Part shown: in pieces, positions 1-16,979 of the stretch
Layout: the number at the start of each line of letters is the position of its first letter
Position numbering within the stretch: position 1 is the stretch's first letter
Assembly: GCF_040436345.1 (NCBI RefSeq)
Contig: NC_133234.1
Span: 7,502,446-7,566,445 of the forward strand
DNA from: Pagrus major
Taxonomy: Eukaryota > Chordata > Actinopteri > Spariformes > Sparidae
Length of the DNA: 64,000 bases
Direction: 5' to 3'
Notes under the pieces: model-generated
Databases searched by the model: none
What the model was told of the DNA's origin: nothing
What the model saw: only the letters and a program-made list of their open reading frames with translations
Program-made: the position numbers and the translations under genes

Positions 1-46
1 ACCAAAATTAATCGTATAATCTTAAAGATCCTACTATAGTTTATGA

Positions 47-1239
<1,193 letters not shown>

Positions 1240-1372
1240 AAAACCTGAAGTCACCTTGCCCAAGAGCCTTGCAACAATCAGCAATCATATACAGATCTTA
1301 GAGCAATCGTAGGATTTCCAGTAATAGCAGATCTTTTTCTTGTCCTAGAAATGATTACAATTCCTAAAATTC

Positions 1373-1378
1373 AATAAA
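1373..1378 (+). promoter_or_regulatory. Poly(A) signal of pepsinogen copy 1
   Basis: Canonical AATAAA 134 bases after the pepsinogen stop codon, on the coding strand, in a position typical of a short pepsinogen 3' UTR. Confidence 0.6.
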
Positions 1379-2467
1379 AGAATTAAATCAACTGGAGTTT
1401 AATTCACTTGTTCAACAAATAGTCAGGTTTCTAAATCTGTGTCAGTGCTGAGCTACTATAACATCTCATTTAAGATGATAACCCAATGAAACACACCCTT
1501 TGATGGAAAGACACTACGTACAAAACATACATGCAATGGCACAACTTTATGTCAAAGGTATTTGTAGTACTGTATGCTCAATCAAACAGTAGTGCAGAGT
1601 GTCTCAGTCTGTTTCTTCTCCCCCCTGTGCACTGCACAATAAATCTATGGTGTTACATAATGAGTAGCATACTAAAGATGAGTCTATGTACTATAAGAGG
1701 CTACTGTTTATGGAAAATTGAAAGGAGAGGAGAGGCACAGCAAGCTGCATGAGTAATGTCAGTTACACAAAAAATCTCTCCAATGTCTGATAACACTATA
1801 ACATAACCGTAAGCTACTTGTCATACCAGACTGTGTAAGACTGTAGCTGTAAAACTACTGAGTGTATTGGGAGGGTGTGTTTTACAGCTTATGATTTCAG
1901 TTGTTCATTTGCAGGAGCATGAATATACTATACCTTCTTTTTCAACCTTACATAGTCTCTGACAGAGTTCATTCTTGACATATGCAACAAAAATACCAAA
2001 GCCAAACCACAGCAATTGATACCATATCTCCTCGGACCAACACATCAAAATTTATCCCTCTAGCTAGCAGTGGCATGATCTTTGGCAGCAGGGTGTATGT
2101 ATTTATTGTGATAAAGCATGGTAGTAGTACTACTAAACTGAAGAGTAGCATGACACATTTTAAAGTACATTTGACTTTTTCTAAGTGCTGTATTGTAGTT
2201 TTTAGTATTGTGTTGTTTCAGAAACAAGTCCAGCTGCCTAAGGATGTGTTCCTTGGATGATGGACTTTCGGCCTACACTGTCTCCCAATCCTTTGTCCCA
2301 TCAACAACTGCATTTGACTGCATATGAGCACATGCACCAACATTTAACTGAGGAGGAGAAACGCTGCACTGTGCAACACTTTGCACTGGGCTTATGATAG
2401 GGCTGTTATTGTCATGTCTATTTGTTGTACAGTTTAATAAAACAACATGCAAAGTGATTTAACTGGT
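1379..2467. other. Spacer between the two convergent pepsinogen genes
   Basis: About 1.1 kb separating the two 3' ends. I see no exon with pepsin similarity and no long credible reading frame. The part at 2230-2445 ends with a plus-strand AATAAA (2436-2441) after a CA- and GC-richer stretch. That may be the tail of an unidentified retroposed sequence, but I cannot assign it. Confidence 0.4.
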
Positions 2468-2473
2468 TTTATT
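2468..2473 (-). promoter_or_regulatory. Poly(A) signal of pepsinogen copy 2
   Basis: TTTATT on the plus strand, AATAAA on the minus strand, about 150 bases downstream of the stop codon of the minus-strand pepsinogen. It mirrors the spacing seen in copy 1. Confidence 0.6.
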
Positions 2474-2624
2474 GGATTTGAGGGCATTTAATCATTTATA
2501 AGACAAGGAAATGGTTTGAATCTCAGACATCTCACATCATTACAGCAGTACTGAAACTCTACCATAGCACTAAGATGTACACATGATTTTTGCAAGGTTC
2601 TTGGGCAAGGTGACTTCAGGTTGA

Positions 2625-5663
<3,039 letters not shown>

Positions 5664-5781
5664 CTGTGTAAGAAAATACATTTCAGTCGAGCAGAATCAA
5701 GCACAGGTCACTAATGTCCGTCACATTACAGAAGGATTCAAACAGAAAATCTAAATGTCTGTGATCCTGTAGTATACTCAC

Positions 5782-5803
5782 CTGTTGACTCCAAAACCTG
5801 AGT
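5782..5803 (-). other. pga: Non-coding first exon of pepsinogen copy 2
   Basis: On the minus strand a consensus donor (CAACAG then GTGAGT) ends at 5782, and a matching acceptor (TTACACAG) lies at 5664, just upstream of the start codon. The right edge is only estimated from the TATA box position. This gives a short 5' UTR exon and an intron of 118 bases. Confidence 0.5.
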
Positions 5804-5825
5804 GCCTGCAGACGGAATGCATCCT

Positions 5826-5833
5826 CTTTTATA
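5826..5833 (-). promoter_or_regulatory. TATA box of pepsinogen copy 2
   Basis: TATAAAAG on the minus strand, about 25-30 bases upstream of the inferred first exon. Pepsinogen genes are strongly expressed, tissue-restricted and normally TATA-driven, so the site fits. Confidence 0.65.
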
Positions 5834-5835
5834 AA

Positions 5836-6717
5836 GGCGGCGTGACATTTTAAAATTACACAGTGATAAGGCAATGAACACAAATAACTGATAAGTGAAG
5901 ATAAGCAATGGACAAAATAATTGTTGACCTCTAGACAATGTCAATTATGTGACTAAAGGAAGGAACAAAAACTTGGAACAAGCTTGCATACCTGCCGTGT
6001 ACTAATGATGTTCATGTTGAAGGTGCTAACCACTAATAAATCACAATTGCTCTCTTGTCAGAAAAAAAGTCAAAGTATGATACAAAACTATGTTCAAGAT
6101 AAATTCACAGCTCTAATACACATGAAACAGTTCATTTGTAGTGTTTTATCTTGGTTAATGCTTCAGTATTATGCATATTTTGTTTTTGTCTCTTGCTTTT
6201 TATACTTTCATTTTATTCTGTTTGAAACTTTTAAAACAACAATTTTTAAATTTGTGTTCTTTCTTTTAAATATCGTTGTATATTGGCCATATTTTCTGTA
6301 TGTTATGTGTACAATGTGTAATAACATACAGTTGTTAAACTAAGGTGAACCCAAACTGCATGTCACCACATTTGAATGCATTGTCCATGTACATTAAAGT
6401 CACACATCTCATATTTAATTTCACTTATTCATTACATTTTAAGATAATACCACAGTCAGTCACCTTAATGTAGATTGTGGTGTCTCAGCAATAAGTGTTT
6501 GGTACTACATTATCATGTGTTTACTCTTGTATCAAGGTCATTTCCTTTTGATTGCTAATAATCTGAATTACTGTTAACAAAATAGTCATAGAGCTGTGTT
6601 ATCATTTAATCTAAACATATTTTTTTAAAAAGCACACAGGCCTGTAAAAGAATGTTATAAATAAAATGGTTGAAAAATTTAAATTACACACACTTTCAGA
6701 CCAAATGGTCACTTGTC
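5836..6717. other. Intergenic DNA between pepsinogen copy 2 and pkd1
   Basis: AT-rich sequence with no supported exon. It would contain the upstream control region of pepsinogen copy 2. I see no convincing repeat. Confidence 0.5.
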
Positions 6718-7638
6718 TTTATTCTTTTGTGGAGTAAAACATCAACAGGGTCTTTTACAAAAACTATATCAGCATATAACTGCATTTATAGCATACAATA
6801 CTGTAATGAACAATATTATGTGCAAAGAAGTAGACAAAAGTGAAAACTTGACTCTATATTTTAAAAAAAGTAATTACACTTTAATTGCTTTACAATAGTT
6901 CAGTTTATACAGATATTACTAATTGCACTCTCTCTTCACTCACAGTAACAACCTATCTTACCATTGTCTATCTGTTTTTATGTGTATGTTCAACAGGCTT
7001 TTTGACCTAAATAATTCACTGGATAATGAAAAAATGATTTGCACTTCCATTATTTCTTTTGCATGAGCATGCATTGGAGTTAATTTTTTGTAGCATTAGA
7101 AATTCCTGTAAACTGTTTAGCATACAAGACATTTACAAGACAAGAAATTTAGTCCCTATAGAAAGAGGAAGACCCACCCTTTCTGGTGTGTCTCATGGGA
7201 CCTTATTTCAGAAAAAATAGGTATCATGATCAATGGCTTGAGACAAGTTTTTGTTCCAGGACTGGCTTGACAAGGTTTCTGTTTGGGGTTTTTGTGAGTG
7301 TTAAATAGACAACATCACTTATGCGTCTGTTGAGTGTGAAGTCTTTATAATAACGTATTTTCAGTCTTAACCTTGATTTGTTTTATGACAAACTACAACT
7401 TTCTTGAGTTGAAGTCATGCAGCAAAAGCAATAATAGCAATAGCATCTTTGACTCAACTTTCCCACATCTTTCAACGCATCAATCTAGTTACATTTCCGA
7501 AGAAGCAACAATCATTACAGTCCGGCTGTTCAGTGCTATGTAGCTGCAAACCACTACAAAGATCCAGTCAGATTCACTACACAGATCCAACAAGAATAGA
7601 ATCTGTCAACTAAGTTCACTTCCAGTGTAAGCACCTGG
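6718..7638 (-). other. pkd1b: Probable 3' UTR and poly(A) site of the polycystin-1 gene
   Basis: On the minus strand an AATAAA lies at 6723-6718 and is followed by a GT-rich tract (complement of ACACACAC at about 6686-6693), the usual arrangement at a cleavage site. That would give a 3' UTR of about 0.9 kb after the stop at 7639. No other gene evidence is seen in the stretch. Confidence 0.45.
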
Positions 7639-8526
7639 TCAGTCTGATCCTTCAGAGATCCAAGCCTTCCTCTTAACTGGGACTCCGTCACCGATTTGTC
7701 TTCTCATCCCTTCTTCACTCCTGGGTCTGGTGTTGAATGCAAAATGTTCTCCTCCATTGCCACATGGAGCTCCACCTTGGGTCAGAAAGATCCTCTGAGC
7801 TGCATCGGCTGAATGAGAGCTCCCAGAATGCCAAGCTCTTCTCCTGGGGAACTTAGCAAAGCCAGTAGAACCTACAGGATACAACCCATAGGTTCCAGCT
7901 GCAACCTTGGCTGCTTCAGAAGTATGGTTGTTGCAAGATGGCTGAAGCTTGATTGGTACTGATTCAGACTCAGAGTAAGTGCTACGTGTATGGGGAACAA
8001 TCGATGCAGCGGAGTAGTTAACTGTGGAAGGAGTGAAGGAAAATGATGATGGAAGGGAGACTCGTGGCTTGGGGTAAAGAAGGCCTGTTTTCCTGTGTCT
8101 AACTTCTCCTGACGTTTCCCTTCCTTTTTCTTCCAATTCCTTTGGCTTTGCTGACTCTCCGAATGTTGCTGCATCATTGTTGATCAACCTATTTCTTCTT
8201 CTTGCCTGAGCTTCTTCCAGTTTCATTTCCAGGCTGTGAACGTCCTCAGTAATCTGATTGACCTGATCAAAACGAGATAGCAGTTCACTGACACAGGGCA
8301 GCAGACGGACCAGGTAGGGCTGGACGTCAAACCCAGGCTCAGACACTGACAAGTCCTCAGACCTCATGGAGACAGCTGAGGACAGGGGACGGGGGGATGA
8401 AAATGAGGAGGATAGGGAAGGAGAGAGCGGAGAGGGGAGGGTGGAAGATAGGGTGGAGAGACGGGATTCCTGTGAGGACCTGGATGGAGGGATGTCCATA
8501 CCTTCGAACTTCACCCTGTGCCTGAA
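7639..8526 (-). other. pkd1b: pkd1 last exon: cytoplasmic tail with coiled coil
   Basis: Terminal coding exon, about residues 3876-4170. It opens FRHRVKFEGM, nearly the same as human PKD1 (FRHKVRFEGM). A serine-rich stretch follows, then a heptad-like segment LLSRFDQVNQITEDVHSLEMK near residues 3956-3988 that matches the human coiled coil binding polycystin-2. The far tail (to VKRKAWISEGSD) has no resemblance I can see to the human end. Confidence 0.9.
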
Positions 8527-11500
8527 CTGGAAAGGAAAATAAATGAGTAGGATCAGCAACATGCATTGACGGTGCAAGTTTCTTATTTACTCAGTTTTTC
8601 ACATGAAATCCACCACAACTAATGCACTACCAACCTCTTTAGTTTTGGTGAGCCCCATCCACAGTTTGAGTCTCTTGATGAAGAACTCCACCATCTCATA
8701 GTCCTGAGGTTCAATGTTTGGACGGTGCAGCTCAGCTTGCTCTGCCCTGAAAGATGCAGCAAAAGTTGCCTATAAAACTTTCTTTGTGCAATATTTATCC
8801 ATGGAAACAGCTTCTGGCGTCAAATTTGACACATTGGTAGCAATCACACTTTTAATCTGGCATGTTTACTGGGACCATTTCTGATTTTATTAATTCCTTT
8901 CAGTACAGTCCCCAGTAGCTCCTCCAAATTATGCTACATTTTTGAGCGTCATTTTTCCGGCATTATTATTGAAACACATACTGCCCATAGCAGACATACT
9001 GTCATCATCATTGGAGAAGAAAGTGAGTGTTTTGGATTAAGAGCAGCAGACTTTGAGACCATCACGGCCCATAGCATCTTTCGACCACACAACCTGACTG
9101 TTTGGACCACGCCACGTAGGAAAAGAGTTGAAATAAGAACCATGGTAATCCAGTTTGGTTTAAGGCTGCCCCTGGCTAATGTCTGGTAACAGAAAAAGGA
9201 AATGGACAAAATGGGACTTAGACTGTCAAAACGACATGAAATTAGAGACTGTTGTGCCCACAGAGACCTGTCTCTGCCACAAAATGTTGGATCAAGCTGT
9301 TGCACTCCACGGGCAGACCGTGTTCTGAGTCAACAGAGTACAGGACTACAGCTAGATGAGGCAATGTCATGGTGTGAGTTTGTGGTTGTTCTTTCCTGTT
9401 TTATTTTGAAGTTCTGTCCTCATTTGTCATGTTTTGCTTTTCATTTCCTCCTTTTGTCTGTTTTCCCACCCTTTCTTGTCCTCACCTGTGTTCTATTAGT
9501 TAATCACCCCTTGTGTATATAAGTCCTTGTTTCCCCTCTCTCTTTGTCTCTTTGTTTGTCATGCATCTCCTGTTCTTGTTCCTCTTTGGTCTTTTCCTCG
9601 TGTTCCTGTGTCTCCCTGTCCCATCTTCCTCTTGTGTGTTTCCGGCTTTTGGTTCCTGATTCCTTGTGTTATCTCTGGTATGAACTTTGCTTATGGTTGG
9701 TACTTTGCTGTTTTTGGTTTGTACTGTTTGATTTTGTTTCTTGGTTTTCTTTGTTTTTGTTGCCTCATTTTGGGATTTGGGATTTATTACACTTGGACTT
9801 TGGCTTTATGTTAATAAAGCTCGCCTTTTGTTTAGTTACCTGCATGCCTGTGTGTCTGCATTTGAGTCCCCTTTGTTTAACTGTGACAGGCGAGGTGGAC
9901 TGACATCGATGCTTGGTGCTCACACACAGTCAAAGTTGATGGACAGTGTTTCCCAGATGTCAAACTTTTGATAGGAAGATGCCAACCACATTATCATCAC
10001 CATCTTGTTGCTGCTGTTTACATTCACCCTGCTGCAGATTCAATTGATGCGCTATGTGTTTATGTATATTTGTATATTAATAACTATACATATGTTCTAT
10101 AATTTGTGTAGCATGAGGGAGTTTACAACATTTCATTTTGTTATGCAACCATGTGTAGTGACGAAGAAATTACCTGGTACTTTGAATTTTTTTTTAGCTA
10201 AGGGGTCTGTATCAAGCTTGCTCAGACTTGTGGGCAGAGCATCATATGAGCAAAGTCACACCACCAAACTGCAATGCAAATTGCATATACATATTGTTCT
10301 ATATGAATGAGTATGAGTTTAGTACACCTAAGAACTTGTTGTGTCACTTATCAAACTTTTCAGTGCTGGGATTTTTACCCACATATCCAAATCACCATAC
10401 TAGCAGTAATATATTGTACGTACCTGTATGTACGGATGAGAAGAGCTCCACAGAGTCTGGCAAAGAGCCAAACACCTCCCCCCATGAGTAGTAGCCCATA
10501 GAGAGGGCCCAGGACTGGATGGACCCTGCATAGTCTTTGAAGAGCCATCCGGCCACGCAGGATGGACAACACAGAGACACCACTCTGACGTATTGACAGA
10601 AAACCTTCTACTGAACTGGAGAAGAGCTGAAACAAAGGCAGAGAAATATCAATATACAATATACAATATTCAGTTCAGCTGAACTTTTATTCTCATACCG
10701 TGTTCCCGAGGTGAGTGCAGAGCAGCAGCAGCAACAGCAGGAGGACAGTCAGAGCCCACAGCTCCCTCCAGGCTCTCTGCAGCACTCTGCCTAACACCAC
10801 CCACCTCCGCACAAACCTCAAGTTTCCCAGGAGCTGAAAACACAGCAATGGATATGAGTTGACTTTCAACAGAGTGGGAAAACTGTGGACGAATTTAGAG
10901 TTGCAGAATGATGAACAAGACCTCTCATTTAGCCTACCTTTAGAACAAGTAGAGTGAGCAGAACAGCTGCACACTGAGAACACCTCTGTGCCAGAAGGGC
11001 AGCACTGTGGAAGTCGATGAAGTTGTCTGGGTGGGACTGAAGCTGAATGGCACCAACATGTCATCAAAGCAACACATGGAACAGAAGATTTTCATTGTGA
11101 AAGTGCATTTTAAAAGTCAAATTTAACAATTGCAACCCTTTTCATTGTAGTTATAATGAATATAGAGTTAATGTTAGGGTAGCATGTACATGTGGGGGCT
11201 TAAAGGGGCAATATGTAAGAATTTAAGTTGAAAACATTAAATAATTAACTACAATCACACAGAGAATGTGAAGAAATGACAGTGATGACATTATGATGTC
11301 TATGTATTATGTTGAAGAGATATCCACTGAAGCTAACATGCTAACCAGCTAGCCTCGGTCCATCCCAGTCCAAAGCTCCCATGCTAATAGTGTAAGCACC
11401 ATCACTCCCCAGGTGCTTTAAGCTCACAGTCTGGACTGCTAGCAGCTAAAGTTAGCAGCAGTTAGCAGTTACTCTGATGATATGCTGCCCCCTATTTGTT

Positions 11501-13449
11501 TGGAATATGAATTTAACAGGTGGCCAATTCTTACATATTGCACCTTTAAGTAGCATCTGCCTCCAAATCTGCTGAATTGAACGACAAAGACAAGGTGACA
11601 AGTGAAGAACTGAAACTGAGTTTTTAGATGAAGGTGTTCATACTCTTTACAGTTTTCTGTTTTTGTTTCTTACCTTGGAAACACAGGAAGTGGCCTGGGA
11701 CAGGAAGCAGAGCTGCAGGATAGCCGTTGCCAGGGACAACAAGGCCAGGAGAAGCTGGAACCAGTGTCTGCATTGACAAAGATACTGGGCACGCTCGGTA
11801 GCCATGGACCACAGTTCTCCACACAAGATGAGGAGAGCAGAGATGAGAAGAATAACCTGAAGTATAAAGCAGATGGATTTTAACACTGAAATTATTTTTG
11901 CTACTAATTTTTAATTTGAAAGGATTACGATATTTGTTACCGTGAGGGCCACCTGCAGGTCCAGCCCAGAGAAGGATGAAGGGATGAGGAGTGGATGGAT
12001 GCAGAGAACAGGAGTCACTCTATGTATCTGAGTCAACTCCAGTTTTAAGGACACACACACAAATAAACCAGATTCTCTGTGGTAGTGTGTGAAGTTGATA
12101 GAAAGAGTTTTAAACCTGCAATGAAAATGGGATAAAAAAAAAAATCACCATTAGATAGCATCAGATCAAATCAATATTGGTACAGTACTTTTAAATGTCT
12201 CTAAAAGAGTAGATTTCATTATTACAATTAAGAGATAAGAGGATGCAAAGAGATCAGTTTGATATCATACCAAAAAAAAAACACATCAGAAGATTCAGTG
12301 TCCCATGCAAAATATGCAAAATAGTTTGGTAATTTACATGAGAAAATCATCATCTCTTATTGCTCCTTGTGTTCCCAAAGGGAAAAAAAAGTTGCATTGT
12401 TTTGGTTTTTGGAAAGTTTTAATGGGGTGGCATGCCTCATTGTTTTCAAGAGAGTAATCCAATCTTTTCTTGCTCTCAGAGGAATCAACAACTGAAGAAC
12501 GAAGGTATTAATAAACAGACACTCAGCATGTCATGGAGATGCAGTCATCTGGCCGTAACAAATCCTCTTACCATTCCTTATTCCAGTCAGCCATGTGCAG
12601 GTCAGCAAGGAGTTGATGTGTTGTTACACTGCTGTCTCCCAGAATGACACTTGCCAGAGGACTGAGAGTATTTGTGTACTGCAGCCCAGGCAATCCAACA
12701 AGGCGTAGTGTAGGGTTTTGGTGTAGGTGTGGCACCAAGGTGTGGATGACCCACTCTTGTGCATCCGTCCAGCTGGATGAAGAAAGAATTGACATAAGCT
12801 TGGGATTGTGTGCGTATGAGTGCAAGTAACAAAGCAGATATACACAGATGCATGATGCACATCATCAGGACATTTCAAGCTTTTTTTCTCTAGAGGTACT
12901 CTCTTTTGTTCTGATAATTAGATTGGGAAATTAAACTTTAAAAAGTCATCTAGGCCATTAGTCACATGTGTCCCCAGGCCCACCCACAGAAATGGCTCAG
13001 CCTGAACGGGCCCTCCCCAAATCTGCTTTACTCACATTAACTCATGTGTGCTCTCTCTCTATCTCTCTTCTACATAAACACATGCAGAATGTATTTGCTT
13101 TGACATCATCCTCTTTTGCACAGGTGGTGGTGGTGGCTCCTTCACTAATCCTAGCCACCTCTTAGCTAGTAACGTTGGCGGTAACATCAACCTCCTGGCT
13201 ATCGTCCGCCTCTTGAGCCTGGCTGGGAGCAGCTTTCTTATCTGATGGAAAAAGGTTGAAAGCCCTCACTAGCGTTCTCTTTTTATTGTTTGTCTTTTTC
13301 TGGCATCCTGATTTATGTGCAGGTTTTGGCACAATACGGAAATTCCCTCCAGTATCAGCTAGTAGTTCAGTAAATTCAGTAATCAGTAAATCAGTACATT
13401 TCTTAGGTCATGTGGCAGACCGCCCATGGTGCACTTTAGACATTGTGTC

Positions 13450-13484
<35 letters not shown>

Positions 13485-16400
13485 AGCCCTGTGTCAAGGC
13501 AGTTCCAAATCAGACTCATTTGTAGTCATGAGAGGAACACTTCCAATTTCCATTTTTCTGATGACACCAAGTTTTTTAATGTGCAAAAAGCTGCAGTTGT
13601 ATACAGGGTAGCAAGTTACCTAGTTATTAAGCTTCAATGGTGTATCAGTTTAGTGCATTAGGTCCTTGTCATTTTAAACCTTACAAAAGCCAGTACATTT
13701 GTGTGTGATAGCGATGAGACATGACACTCTTCACTGCGCAGGGAATATAATTATAAGGGTATAAAAACCCTGTTAGTGACAACCAAAGGCTTCATTATAG
13801 TTTTGTTCAAAGAAATGTGCAGGATAGTCAATTCTTGAATTTGGTAATATCAAAGAAGACACTGGTTGAAAGCAATGCATGCCACCATCCACCTTACCAA
13901 CACCCTTTTACAGTTCTGACAATAGGACTGAGAATATAATTAGTGGTGTAATAGGAATGTTCCTCTTGCATGTAAAATATATCTGAGGCTTTCATTTTCA
14001 CTGAATTCAGCCATGTGCAGAGATAATTTAGCAGTTGGGTTGAAAAGAAATATTCAAAGTTAATGGGAGCATTTTTGAAAAAACACACTGGGTGAACAAG
14101 AAGATTTGTTTTTTTCAGGCCACATATTTTTTTAATGCAGTACCAGGATTAGGAGAACCTCCTCTGTCACTGATGTTGGACATGTGTGCAGTCCAAACAT
14201 GACAGCATCACATATAGTCTAGAGGAAGAAGCGGAGCCCTGTGCTCGAGGTTTTCTCCCCAGATCATACAGTGCGTGTCTGCATTAGGTATCTTGTTGTA
14301 TTTTTACAGCAGGAGACTGAGCGTTGTCCTTACTCTCTGAGTGAAGTGAGGTTAGGAACCCCCAATGGTGCTGTGTGAAGATGGCGTCTGACAGCGGAGT
14401 GCAGTAGCCTGCCCTGCCTCTGCTCTACGCTGTCCTGATAGTTTACCATCAGCACCAGCAGCAGAAATAACAGCTGGCACACACAGTGCTACAGAAAAGA
14501 CAAAGAAGTTAATAAATTAAAATGTGATTGCTTCTGAAAAACAAAATGCTACTAACGCTTATTCTTACCCTCATGAGCGATCGCAGAGCTCGAACTTTGC
14601 GGGCCTCTTCTTTAGCTTGCAATAGCCCGTAGCCACATGGCGGCCGAATCTTCCCGGCATGCTCCCCAAACGCCCTCACCACAGTGGTCTCCTGAGCCAG
14701 CTGGTCCTCCACCTCAGGATCCACAGGCCTCCACAGAGCTGTGAGGATCAAGGCCTGCACACACACCTGAGTAAAGAAGAAGGAGATGCAAATCAAAGGA
14801 ATTATCCACCAAAGATCTAAGAAGTTTCTTAATTAGATGACATGTTTGAACTCACCTTTAGAGGTTCCAGCAACAGAGCAGAGGTGAGAAAGGCTGAGAG
14901 AGCTGATACCAGCCACATGAGGACTACTGTTCTGGACAAGAAGCTGCCATAGAGTCCGACAACAGCCAGGCAGGCTCCGAGCAGCACAGCAACCAGGGGG
15001 TAAATCACACAAACTGCCCAGGGAGGGAGCAGACAGCTGGGCTGACCTCGGGCGACACCTGGGATTAAGCAATAGATAGCTCAAACACTAAACACACCAG
15101 CTCGCCGGATAAGAATTAAAAATATCCATTTCCAACTAGTATGGATGGAAAGATTGTCGAGTAGCTCAACTACAGTAATTTGAAGAAAAAACAGTGGGTT
15201 AGGGGTTAAAGATTTTAAAAAAGTAGGCCACATCCACATGTTAAGTAGGCTGTACCTTTAGGTTTTGCGATACAGTTACTTAGCCTACATGAAAACTAGT
15301 TAGTCATCAAGTGAGCAGAGTGGTCGAAAATGCTTAAAAAAAAGAAGGGATAAATAATTAAAAATAGATACTGTAACTAGGCCTACAATAACAATTGAAA
15401 TAGTTAGCTAAAAAAATTGTTGAACCTACAACTGACACTCGCTAAAAGTAGGGGATGGGCCTAAACGTTTGAAATAGTTAGCTAAAATAAATGTATAAAT
15501 GGTTTAAAAAGTTAGCTTAGAGTAATGGATATAGGAGATGGCTAAAAGTATTGGATAAATAGTATTCATAGTTAGCTAAAAGTAGGCTAGTGGATAAATG
15601 GTTTAAACAGCTCAAAGTAATGGATAACCTAGGCTACAATTGACATACAGTAGTAATGTAAGTAATGGATAAACTGTTAAAATAGTTAGCTAAAAGTAAT
15701 TGAAAAACATAATTAATAATGTTGACATCCTGTTTAAAATTCAACTTCAATGAACACAATTGGAAAAAGAAGGGGTACTTAGGTTCAGAGCTGTGGGGGG
15801 ACATCTGACAAAACGTTTGAGAGCCACTGGTGTAGTACCTATGCGTGTGGTGGAGGAGGAGCGTGTGGAGTCGGGAGAAGGGCTCGGCAGAAAGGTGCTG
15901 GCTACAGAGTCTACAGATAGCACAGAGGGACACTTGTAGAGTCCTGTCCCATACAATGAGGGACAGGACTGTGGTTTAGGCTTCTGGATCTCTGCACCGT
16001 AGAGTGACTTGTCCTCACTATGCTCTGACCAGCTGCTGCAGGAGGTGCTCCAGCTAAAAAGCAAAAGAATACTGTAACAGAGCAAAAGTGAAGTGCATAA
16101 AATTGCATTTGCATGATTCAGGCGATCATTACGTGTTTGAGAGCGAGGAGGTGGTTCTAGGGGAGTCCCGGCCGCTGTCTGAATTGCTGTTAGTTATATC
16201 CGCTGTGTCCTCTGCTGCTGCTGCTATAGACATCAGCAGATCTTCCTCTGGTATCAAGTACAAAAATACACAATCAGACTAGGACACACACTGTATCTAT
16301 CCACATATGTTTAAGGAGCCATCCTTCTCTTAGTTTGTGCCCTAATAGGCTTTATACTAATGGCTGGGGGCAAGACACTTTAAGATGTACATGCTTCATA

Positions 16401-16938
16401 AACCTTGTTTTTCCTTCAGTGAATATTTGAATTTCTGAGTTTATCTGAACAGTTTCTCACCAGACAGAGTCAGAAGAGTTGTCAGATTGTGGTTATGAGC
16501 TTGCACTAAGTTGGTGTTCGTGGGGGGGACCTTTTGGTCTAGTGCAGCATGGAATTGATGAGAAGTGGAGATGGGATATTTGCAAAGGGGAGCACTAGAT
16601 GAACCAGTGGAGGAGGGTGGCGCCAGGCGGAGCTGCATCACACCCTTTTTTCTCCTCAGCTGGCGTATCGGGCCAGGAGCAGGTGAAGCCTCGCAGGTGT
16701 TGAGGGCTGGGGTCGTGTTGGTGAGGCATGGGCCCACTGGGAGATTGAGGAGGCTGTCACAGGACAGCCATGTCCCTATGCCCTCCTCTTGACACACTCC
16801 ATCTGTCCGGGGAGCCAAGCCAGACGCAGCCCAAAAATCCAGTATACTGGAGTCAAACGCCTTGCTCTCCAGTAACTACAGAAACACGAAGAACACTTAA
16901 TGAGACAGTAGGACAGGAGTAATTGTTTGTGTTTCTTC

Positions 16939-16979
<41 letters not shown>

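Larger units (their letters stand above)
8635..15058 (-). other. pkd1b: pkd1 polycystin channel block (11 exons)
   Basis: Exons in transcription order: 15058-14856, 14766-14569, 14488-14334, 12772-12572, 12115-11941, 11856-11674, 11042-10938, 10833-10699, 10626-10424, 8746-8635, then the tail exon. They encode the six-helix domain homologous to TRPP channels. A conserved RPPCGYGLLQAKEEARKVRAL segment precedes the first helix. The pore-side exons carry FVRRWVVLGRVLQRAW, and the end reads PQDYEMVEFFIKRLKLWMG. Between helix S1 and the NFTHYHRESGLF segment the extracellular part is about 60 residues shorter than I recall for human PKD1. Confidence 0.88.

Noticed and set aside
5984-6343. A 119-codon plus-strand open frame
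   Set aside because: Hydrophobic, Phe/Tyr-rich reading of AT-rich DNA, no splice context, no family resemblance, overlaps intergenic sequence.
8900-9360. Possible extra pkd1 exon or retroviral internal sequence before the LTR
   Set aside because: The phases of the flanking pkd1 exons already join, and no gag, pol or primer-binding motif is visible.
9527-9903. Overlapping Cys/Leu-rich open frames that look like membrane proteins
   Set aside because: They lie within the CT-rich solo LTR; several frames are open at once because of base composition.
13256-13661. Lys/Glu-rich frames
   Set aside because: They are translations of the GAAA microsatellite.
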